A stretch of DNA of 12,268 nucleotides from contig JACCSD010000336.1 of the NCBI GenBank assembly GCA_013813185.1, positions 1-12,268 on the forward strand. Direction: 5' to 3'. The notes below the pieces were generated by a model. That model did not search any database and had not been told where the DNA came from. It was given only the letters and a program-made list of their open reading frames with translations. A program made the translations under genes and the position numbers. Below, in pieces: positions 7,144 through 12,268 of the stretch (within the stretch, counting starts at the first letter, position 1; every line of letters starts with the position of its first letter). Source of the stretch: Burkholderiaceae bacterium (lineage in GTDB: Bacteria; Pseudomonadota; Gammaproteobacteria; Burkholderiales; Burkholderiaceae_F).

Positions 7144-8177
7144 GCGGCATCCCGATTCAGGTACAGCGTTGCGGCAAGACATTCGACGACGGCACGCGCG
7201 CACTCGAACCGATCGATCTCGAGATCGCTGCCGGCGAGACGATCGTGCTGCTTGGGCCTTCAGGCTGCGGCAAGACAACCACGCTGCGCATCATTGCCGG
7301 GCTCGAGGCGCCCGATACCGGAGGCCGCGTGCTATTCGACGGCACCGATGTAACGCCGGTGCCAATCGAAAAGCGCAATGTGGGGATGGTGTTTCAGAGC
7401 TATGCGTTGTTCCCCAATATGTCGGTGGCGGAGAATGTCGAATACGGTTTAAAGGTGCGCGGCATGCCGGCGATGCAACGCGCTGCACGCGTTAAGGAGA
7501 TGCTGGCGATGATGCATATCGAGCCGCTGGCACAACGCCGGATCGATCAATTGTCGGGCGGCCAGCGGCAGCGCGTTGCGCTGGCGCGCGCGATCGCAAC
7601 ACGCCCGCGCGCGCTGCTGCTCGACGAACCGCTGACCGCGCTCGACGCCAAACTGCGCGACAGCCTGCGGCTTGAAATCGACCGGCTCCTGCGCAGTCTT
7701 GCCATTACGACCGTCTACGTCACTCACGATCAGGCAGAAGCGATGGCGCTCGGTGACCGCATCGCGGTGATGGAGCATGGTCGCATCGCGCAGATCGGAT
7801 CGCCGCAGGACATCTACTCAGCACCGGCCAGCAGCTTCGTTGCTGATTTCATCGGCACGATGAATCGCATCACTGGAGTAGTGCAAGGCAATGCTCTGCG
7901 CTTCAGCGGCGGAGTGATTGCCTTGGGCCCCGACGCTGTGGGCTCAACCGAAATCATGTTCAGACCGGAAGACGTACGAATCGTGTCGCCGGCCGCCGCG
8001 AATTTCAGCGGCAAGGTCGTCAGCAGCTTTTTCCTCGGCGATCACACGCGGTTGGTGATCGACACCGGCGACGCTCAATGGGTCACGGTTCGCGCGCAAC
8101 AGCGCACCCCTTTCATCAGCGGCGAATCGGTGCATTGCGCGATAGATCCGGCCGCCGTCTTGACGCTAAAGTCCTGA
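7140..8177 (+). CDS. ABC transporter ATP-binding protein (PotA/FbpC-type)
   Basis: This 345-residue ATPase powers the importer from the cytoplasmic side. Walker A GPSGCGKTT is at 39-47, the Q-loop glutamine is Q86 (MVFQSYALFP), the signature LSGGQ is at 138-142, Walker B ALLLDE at 158-163, the D-loop at 166-169 and the switch histidine H196 (YVTHDQAEAMAL). A C-terminal TOBE-like regulatory part covers about 240-340, with the typical MFRPEDVRI at 273-281. All catalytic residues are present. It starts inside the stop of permease 2 and ends 5 bases before the phosphoesterase. Such ATPases serve iron, polyamine, sugar-phosphate, sulfate and phosphonate importers, so the sequence does not fix the substrate. 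Confidence 0.95.
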   Translation: MSGIPIQVQRCGKTFDDGTRALEPIDLEIAAGETIVLLGPSGCGKTTTLRIIAGLEAPDTGGRVLFDGTDVTPVPIEKRNVGMVFQSYALFPNMSVAENVEYGLKVRGMPAMQRAARVKEMLAMMHIEPLAQRRIDQLSGGQRQRVALARAIATRPRALLLDEPLTALDAKLRDSLRLEIDRLLRSLAITTVYVTHDQAEAMALGDRIAVMEHGRIAQIGSPQDIYSAPASSFVADFIGTMNRITGVVQGNALRFSGGVIALGPDAVGSTEIMFRPEDVRIVSPAAANFSGKVVSSFFLGDHTRLVIDTGDAQWVTVRAQQRTPFISGESVHCAIDPAAVLTLKS

Positions 8178-8182
8178 GCGCG

Positions 8183-8995
8183 ATGATCTTGTGTCAGATC
8201 AGCGATCTGCATATCAAACCCGAGCGCAGGCTTGCATATGGCGTCGTCGACACCGCGGCGATGCTGGAGCGTTGCGTCGCGCACATCGGCCGCTTGCCGC
8301 AGCGGCCGGATGTCGTGCTCGCCACCGGCGATCTGGTCGATGGCGGCACTGCGGCCGAATACGGGTTGCTACGCGAATTGCTGTCGCCGCTGACCATGCC
8401 GTTGTATCTGATGCCGGGCAATCACGACGAGCGGCGGGCGTTACGCGAGGTATTCGACGATCACCCTTATTTGCAGTCGAACTCCGCGTTTACTCAGTAC
8501 GTGGTCGAAGATTTTCCATTACGCCTGATTGCACTCGATACGGTGATTCCGGGCCAGAGCGGGGGCACGCTGTGCGACGAGCGATTGGCATGGCTTGAGC
8601 GCGCACTGGCGGAGTCCGGTAAACCGACCGTAGTCGCGTTACATCACCCGCCGTTTATCACTGGCATCGGGCATATGGACCGCATCGCGCTCGATTCGTC
8701 CGCCAAGCTGGAGCTGATCATTGCGCGGCATCCCCAGGTCGAGCGTGTCATCGCGGGGCATTTGCATCGTCCGATCACCGTGCGCTTCGGCGGGACCGTT
8801 GCCAGTACGTGCCCAAGCCCCGCACATCAGGTGGTACTCGACCTCGCGCGCGATGGCGCCGACCATTTCATCATGGAGCCGCCGGCGTTTCAGCTGCACT
8901 GGTGGGATGGGCAGCGATTGGTCACGCATACCGAATATATCGGTGACTTCGGGCCTTCTTATCCGTTCCGCGAAGACGGCAGACTCATTGGTTGA
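8183..8995 (+). CDS. GpdQ-like class III metallophosphodiesterase
   Basis: This 270-residue cytoplasmic binuclear metallophosphoesterase is related to CpdA and most like the glycerophosphodiesterase GpdQ of Enterobacter. The metal ligands are all visible: D8 and H10 (ISDLH), D50 (GDLVD), N80-H81 (PGNHD), H154 (HHPP), and H193 with H195 (GHLH). These sit at or within two positions of the GpdQ ligands as I remember them (D8, H10, D50, N80, H156, H195, H197). Y19, S126 and H215 also correspond to GpdQ second-shell residues, and the SPAHQV stretch mirrors its TVHQV. GpdQ hydrolyses glycerophosphodiesters to glycerol 3-phosphate and an alcohol; a cyclic nucleotide role (CpdA) is the alternative. 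The ATG at 8183, 5 bases after the ATPase stop, starts the fold's first strand; an in-frame start at 8078 would overlap the ATPase. Co-translation with the importer suggests it acts on the imported compound. Confidence 0.9.
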   Translation: MILCQISDLHIKPERRLAYGVVDTAAMLERCVAHIGRLPQRPDVVLATGDLVDGGTAAEYGLLRELLSPLTMPLYLMPGNHDERRALREVFDDHPYLQSNSAFTQYVVEDFPLRLIALDTVIPGQSGGTLCDERLAWLERALAESGKPTVVALHHPPFITGIGHMDRIALDSSAKLELIIARHPQVERVIAGHLHRPITVRFGGTVASTCPSPAHQVVLDLARDGADHFIMEPPAFQLHWWDGQRLVTHTEYIGDFGPSYPFREDGRLIG

Positions 8996-9005
8996 TGAAG
9001 AGCTG

Positions 9006-9668
9006 ATGCGTCGCAGCGAACTTGACCACATCGTTATCGCGTGCGCCGAGCTGAACGACGGCGTCGAATGGGTTGAGCAGCGCCTCGGCGCGAGGCCGCT
9101 CGCTGGCGGCCAGCATGTCGCGATGGGCACGCACAACGCGCTGCTGAAGCTGGGCGCGCGTGCTTATCTCGAAGTGATCGCGATTGACCCGGAGGGAGTC
9201 ACGCCTGCGCGGCCGCGCTGGTTCTCCCTGGACGAGCCCGAGATGCAAACGCTGCTGGCTGCTGGACCGCGCCTGGTTACGTGGGCGGTACGTTGCGAAT
9301 CACTGGCCGACGCTTGCGCGCGGGTGCCGGACCTGGGAGAGATCGTCTCGATGAATCGCGGTGAATTTCACTGGAACATTGCGGTACCCGAAACCGGGTC
9401 GCTCGCGTGGGGAGGTGTGCTGCCGACCGCGATTCAGTGGCTGCAGGCCGATGACGGATCGGTGCACCATCCGTGCGATGTTCTCGAAGACAGCGGCTGC
9501 GAGCTGGTGCGCCTGCAACTGTCGCATCCGGCCGCTGTGCTCGGAACCAACGGCATCATGGGGATGTTTCGCGCGCTGAAGATCATGGGGCCGGTCGATC
9601 TTGCGCCCGGGCCGAAGATGCTGGCGGCGACGATCCGGACGCCGCGCGGAGAAGTCGTGCTGAGTTAG
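9006..9668 (+). CDS. Glyoxalase-like / VOC-fold protein
   Basis: This 220-residue protein starts with the LDHIVIACAELNDGVEWVEQRLGARP segment typical of the glyoxalase-like domain (PF13468) of the vicinal oxygen chelate fold. Candidate metal or substrate residues include H8, H38, H43 and E56 in the first module (HVAMGTHNALLKLG, YLEVIAI). The second half (about 90-220) is a looser repeat with HPCDVL at 155-160. VOC enzymes include isomerases, dioxygenases and resistance proteins, and the reaction here is unknown. The ATG at 9006 follows GAAGAG (8997-9002), 10 bases after the phosphoesterase stop; an in-frame upstream extension to 8721 overlaps the phosphoesterase and is not credible. It is the last gene of the plus-strand operon and overlaps the asparaginase stop by 4 bases. 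Its position suggests a role in handling the imported compound, but this is inference. Confidence 0.8.
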   Translation: MRRSELDHIVIACAELNDGVEWVEQRLGARPLAGGQHVAMGTHNALLKLGARAYLEVIAIDPEGVTPARPRWFSLDEPEMQTLLAAGPRLVTWAVRCESLADACARVPDLGEIVSMNRGEFHWNIAVPETGSLAWGGVLPTAIQWLQADDGSVHHPCDVLEDSGCELVRLQLSHPAAVLGTNGIMGMFRALKIMGPVDLAPGPKMLAATIRTPRGEVVLS

Positions 9669-10657
9669 TGCCCGATCAGCTTCAGCACCGGCACCACGCC
9701 GCCGGTCTCGATGCCGCGATAGTTGCGAATCGGCGGGCAGTCGTAAACGGCGAGCGGGGTGCCACTCGGGTCTTCGAGCAAGTCGAGCTGCTCCAGAACT
9801 TCGACCGTCGCCGCGTGCACGGCGCGCGTGTTGCCATCGGCGATCCGAATGGCAATGCCGAGCCCCTGCGAGCGCACGCCGATCGCCTGCATGCCATCGG
9901 CGCCGGCTTTGCTGATCCAGTCGCCGCGGCCGCTTTGCGTGATTGCCAGGTCGGCGCGGCGGGTCCCCGACACCAGGTCGGGGTGATGGCTCATTGCAAA
10001 CGTGATCGCCTGCATCTCGGGCGATTCTTCGGCGGCGATCCGTGCATAAAGTTGCGCCAATCGTTTCAGCGGCATGGCGAAATTGGGCGCGCTGCAGCCA
10101 TCCGTGCCCTGCGCGATCGTGTCACCCTGCGCAAAGCGCGCCGTCGTCGTCCGAATTCTCTGCTGCAGCGGATGGCCGCTGTCCAGATAGTTCTCGGTCT
10201 GCAGTCCGTGCATCCGGCAATAAGCGAGAAAGCCGGCGTGTTTGCCCGAGCAATTGTGGTGCAGCGAACTCCAGGTGACGCCTGCCGGCGCCGCGGTTTC
10301 GTTCGCCGCAAAATAGCTCGGCGGATGACAGCCGCACTGCAGCGCCGATTCTTCCAACCCCACGCGCGCGAGGATGCGCTGCACGATCGATACGTGCATC
10401 GCTTCGCCGCTATGGCTGGCGCACATCAGCGCCAGCTCGTGCGAGCCGAAGCCGTAGTGCGCAAGGCCGCCGTCTTCGATAAACGGCAGTGCCTGCAGCG
10501 GCTTGAGTGCGCTACGTGTGAAATTCAGTGAATCGGGGTCGCCGGCCGATGCGATCAGCTTGCCCCTGGCATCGACCACCGCGATCGAGCCATAGTGAAC
10601 GCACTCGGTGGTACCGCCACGCGTGGTTTCGACCAAAGGAACATGGCGGGGAATCAT
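9665..10657 (-). CDS. L-asparaginase, Rhizobium etli (AnsA/PF06089) type
   Basis: This 330-residue protein of the asparaginase II family, unlike the E. coli type, has a serine-lysine active site like beta-lactamase/glutaminase-fold enzymes and would turn L-asparagine into aspartate and ammonia. Visible residues: S49-A-L-K52 (first SxxK), the CASHSGE stretch at 79-85 with candidate serine S81, C136 and K139 in HNCSGKH, D186 and C188 in DGCSAP, and K250 in SKAGADG. In the R. etli enzyme, as I recall, the equivalent C/K/C set binds zinc and the SxxK serine is the nucleophile. The end (PPIRNYRGIETG) also matches. The ATG at 10655-10657 has only an A-rich stretch upstream. No signal peptide is present, so the enzyme is cytoplasmic. 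It is convergent with the VOC gene. Confidence 0.93.
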   Translation of the reverse strand: MIPRHVPLVETTRGGTTECVHYGSIAVVDARGKLIASAGDPDSLNFTRSALKPLQALPFIEDGGLAHYGFGSHELALMCASHSGEAMHVSIVQRILARVGLEESALQCGCHPPSYFAANETAAPAGVTWSSLHHNCSGKHAGFLAYCRMHGLQTENYLDSGHPLQQRIRTTTARFAQGDTIAQGTDGCSAPNFAMPLKRLAQLYARIAAEESPEMQAITFAMSHHPDLVSGTRRADLAITQSGRGDWISKAGADGMQAIGVRSQGLGIAIRIADGNTRAVHAATVEVLEQLDLLEDPSGTPLAVYDCPPIRNYRGIETGGVVPVLKLIGH

Positions 10658-10854
10658 CGTTTGTTTTTCTTGGCCCGGTACGGCAGCGGCAGATCATCCC
10701 GGACGCGCGGGCGAAAGACAACTGGCAATGCCATCAATCGGGCGCGCCCCTCACCGGCCGGCTTCCATCGAAAAGCGTTGATTGTTGACTGAAACACCGA
10801 GCTCGCCCACACCGCGCTCGATCGGCATGTGCGCGACTCCCACAGATTCCGCAC
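10654..10854 (-). CDS. Possible small ORF (66 aa) overlapping the asparaginase start
   Basis: This open frame ends in a TGA that overlaps the asparaginase ATG as ATGA, a pattern that can indicate coupled genes. The product is basic, especially at the C-terminus (DDLPLPYRAKKNKR), and resembles nothing I know. No ribosome site is seen before the first start. A shorter version starts at 10734 (MALPVVFRPRVRD...). The 241-base gap 10658-10898 otherwise holds only the presumed asparaginase promoter. It is quite likely a chance frame in GC-rich DNA, or the relic of a small gene. Confidence 0.2.
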   Translation of the reverse strand: MRNLWESRTCRSSAVWASSVFQSTINAFRWKPAGEGRARLMALPVVFRPRVRDDLPLPYRAKKNKR

Positions 10855-10898
10855 GCGGCGCGGGCGCCAAGGACGCAGTTCGGCAGGTTCTCAATTGC

Positions 10899-11627
10899 TC
10901 ACCGCGCACCCCGTTCGAACGCTATCGACGTCTGAGTACCGCTTGCCGTTAGCAGCACGGCATCCGGCGTCACTTGCACCGAGGTCACGCGTGAAGGCGC
11001 CGGCAGAGCCGACAAATCGACTATCGGATTGATCAGAGTTTCGAGAACGATGGCGGGAATCGTGCCAGTCGGGTAGCCGGCAATCCGCAGATCAGCGACT
11101 TCCATGATCAAAGTTCCGCCGCTCACAACCAGCCTGCCGCGCACCTTGCTGCGGGCAAATCTGGGAAGGGCGAGTCCGGCGACGGCGAACTGCGTCTCCA
11201 CCGTCATTTCATACGGCGGCTGCAGCGCCACGGTCACGTTGTCCAAACCAGGTTTCGCGTCCAGAAAGGCGGCGATATCGGACGGCAGAACTCGCACGTT
11301 TGCATCCGCGGCGCGCAGGCTGAGCAGCCGCTTTTCGGCGCGGTTCACGACTACATCGGCCATCGTCACTTCAACCCGATCGAGAACCGGTGATCTTTCG
11401 CGCGCGACGCGCTCGCTCAGCGCGCGCACCTGCTTCAGATCAGCAATTTCGCCATTGACGCGCCCGCCTGCGACGTTGACTTCATAACGCGCGGCCGGGC
11501 CGACTACTCGGGGCAGCTCGGCACCGATGATCTGTTCGAAGCGCGAGTCGACCATCGACGCGCAACCACCCAGCCATAGCGCGCCGCAAAGAATGCCTGC
11601 GCCGGACAGCAGCGCAAGCGGGTTCAT
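10899..11627 (-). CDS. LmeA/DUF2993-like lipoprotein
   Basis: This 242-residue exported protein has a lipoprotein signal (hydrophobic 5-19, then LGGC with the acylated cysteine at 22, followed by A and S). The mature part alternates beta strands and amphipathic segments as in the LmeA family of phospholipid-binding (tubular lipid-binding-like) proteins: RVEVTMADVVV (84-94), VTVALQPPYEMTVETQF (131-147), LVVSGGTLIMEVADLRI (166-182), then the INPIVDLSALPAPSRVTSVQV segment (199-219) that resembles the LmeA C-terminus. The family assignment is from pattern memory and moderate only; other bacterial lipid-binding lipoproteins could fit. With A at +2 it is probably sorted to the outer membrane. The start at 11625-11627 overlaps the stop of a 37-residue upstream gene as ATGA. 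No terminator was seen after its stop. Confidence 0.72.
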   Translation of the reverse strand: MNPLALLSGAGILCGALWLGGCASMVDSRFEQIIGAELPRVVGPAARYEVNVAGGRVNGEIADLKQVRALSERVARERSPVLDRVEVTMADVVVNRAEKRLLSLRAADANVRVLPSDIAAFLDAKPGLDNVTVALQPPYEMTVETQFAVAGLALPRFARSKVRGRLVVSGGTLIMEVADLRIAGYPTGTIPAIVLETLINPIVDLSALPAPSRVTSVQVTPDAVLLTASGTQTSIAFERGAR

Positions 11628-11737
11628 TCAATACCGCTCGACGGCCGTGGCTGGCGTTGCGGTGTGGCCGGCGACATACGCGCGCGCAGTTTCTTCCAAA
11701 GAAAGCCCGCGATCGCAGCGAAGACAAGTTTTCTCAT
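11624..11737 (-). CDS. Small membrane-type protein, 37 aa, coupled to the lipoprotein
   Basis: The frame encodes MRKLVFAAIAGFLWKKLRARM followed by a proline/glutamine/serine tail. The N-terminus has a basic start and a short hydrophobic stretch (about 4-14) followed by KK-R-R, like a small membrane-surface helix or a short transmembrane anchor. A good ribosome site AAGGA lies 5-6 bases before the ATG (11743-11747 on the plus strand), better than that of the lipoprotein itself. Its TGA overlaps the lipoprotein ATG by 4 bases, so the lipoprotein is probably translated by re-initiation after this gene. I do not recognise a family. A longer in-frame start at 11827 lacks such a site. Confidence 0.55.
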   Translation of the reverse strand: MRKLVFAAIAGFLWKKLRARMSPATPQRQPRPSSGIE

Positions 11738-11859
11738 TGAAATCCTTTTGGCGATCCTGACGGGACCGGGTGGGCCGATTGAAGGCTGCGTCTTCTCTGG
11801 CAATGCGTGTTCCCGTGTGGCCGGCACGTACCGCGGAGCGTGCGCGCATCGAGCGTTGG

Positions 11860-11881
11860 GACCTGTTCTTGCTAACAGGTC
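11860..11881. promoter_or_regulatory. Perfect dyad, 8-bp arms with 6-base spacer (operator-like)
   Basis: GACCTGTT (11860-11867), CTTGCT, AACAGGTC (11874-11881) is an exact inverted repeat in the 239-base divergent region between the small-protein/lipoprotein genes and the EF-hand gene. Its arm length and spacing resemble a TetR- or GntR-type operator. There is no T-tract on either side, which speaks against a terminator. The regulator is not encoded in the window. Confidence 0.5.
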
Positions 11882-11916
11882 TGCACGCGACCGTGCGAAC
11901 GCGGTCGATGAACAGT

Positions 11917-11958
11917 TTGACGCAATCGTCTCGACGCAATAGCTGCAGACCTTTTAAT
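11917..11958 (+). promoter_or_regulatory. Candidate promoter with GACGCAAT direct repeat
   Basis: GACGCAAT occurs twice in the same orientation (11919-11926 and 11933-11940), one start 14 bases from the next. The second copy overlaps TCGACG (11931-11936), which could be a weak -35, with TTTAAT (11953-11958) 16 bases further as a -10. A TTGACG at 11917-11922 overlaps the first copy but has no good -10 partner. The leader of the EF-hand gene would be short. Confidence 0.35.
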
Positions 11959-11976
11959 CACAGACGAGGAGACACG

Positions 11977-12268
11977 ATGAAAAAATTTTTGGCAGTGGCG
12001 TGCAGTGCGGCACTGATGGGCGGATGCGGCTTCATGGAGCCGACGCGCCAGAGCAGTACGACGGGTGGCACGGCGGTGGGCACCACCTATTCGGGCGGCG
12101 CTGCAGGGCGCACCGCAAGTGCGCCGGGCAGCACGATGTCAACCAGCGCGTCGGGCGACACGGACTTCAAGCGGATGGACGCCAACAGCGACGGTTGGGT
12201 GTCGCGCGAGGAATACCTGGGGTTTTATGGCACGCGCTACGACAAGATGAAGCGCAACGACCGTGGCT
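11977..12268 (+). CDS. EF-hand lipoprotein (5' part, runs off right edge)
   Basis: The first 97 codons are present. The N-terminus is a lipoprotein-type signal (MKKFLAVACSAALMGGC, cysteine 17; the -3 methionine is slightly off the usual lipobox). A low-complexity Ser/Thr/Gly/Ala linker follows (about 24-62), then a canonical calcium-binding EF-hand loop at 68-79, D-A-N-S-D-G-W-V-S-R-E-E, with D68, N70, D72, S76 and E79 as ligands. A further segment KRNDRG at the edge may start a second loop. This fits short exported EF-hand proteins common in Burkholderiales. The start is supported by AGGAG at 11967-11971, 5 bases upstream. It probably binds calcium in the periplasm or at the outer membrane; the function is unknown. 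Confidence 0.85.
   Translation, partial: MKKFLAVACSAALMGGCGFMEPTRQSSTTGGTAVGTTYSGGAAGRTASAPGSTMSTSASGDTDFKRMDANSDGWVSREEYLGFYGTRYDKMKRNDRG

Noticed and set aside
8183..8995. Naming the phosphoesterase CpdA
   Set aside because: The general fold is shared, but residues and operon context fit GpdQ better; the symbol was left empty as orthology is not proven.
9473..10531. A 352-residue plus-strand frame running from the VOC gene through the asparaginase
   Set aside because: It overlaps two well-supported genes in other frames and encodes an arginine-rich sequence with no domain.
1..12268. Mobile elements, defence genes, tRNA genes or CRISPR arrays
   Set aside because: No transposase or integrase motif, regular spaced repeat, tRNA-like cloverleaf or compositionally foreign block was seen.

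Overview
The window looks like a chromosomal segment from a GC-rich betaproteobacterium, probably Burkholderiales. ArgS opens and reads like the Burkholderia-type enzyme. The cluster argS / SPOR protein / dsbA / SDR matches, as I recall, an arrangement common in that order; this comes from memory and was not searched. All genes share the same GC-rich codon style. I see no insertion sequence, phage gene, tRNA, rRNA or CRISPR array.

Left block (1-4271, all minus strand, reading right to left): argS, a membrane-anchored SPOR-domain protein, the periplasmic disulfide oxidase dsbA, a short-chain dehydrogenase, and the start of a BtuF-like metal/cobalamin receptor that runs off the left edge. Gaps are short (15, 113, 143 and 19 bases), so co-transcription is likely. 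The 143-base gap between dsbA and the SDR carries three consecutive inverted repeats.

Central block (4418-9668, all plus strand, divergent from argS): an apparent six-gene operon with 9-, 2-, -4-, 5- and 10-base junctions. It encodes an exported solute-binding protein, two inner-membrane permeases, an ABC ATPase with a TOBE-type tail, a class III metallophosphoesterase that closely resembles the glycerophosphodiesterase GpdQ, and a glyoxalase/VOC-fold protein. Together these suggest import of a small phosphodiester (or a related organophosphorus compound) followed by cytoplasmic hydrolysis. This is the most interesting system in the window.

Right block: a Rhizobium etli-type (AnsA/PF06089) L-asparaginase on the minus strand converges on the VOC gene with a 4-base overlap. 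To its right are a minus-strand LmeA/DUF2993-like lipoprotein and, overlapping that gene's start by ATGA, a probable 37-residue small protein. A divergent intergenic region with a perfect 8-bp-arm palindrome and an 8-bp direct repeat separates these from a plus-strand EF-hand lipoprotein cut off by the right edge.
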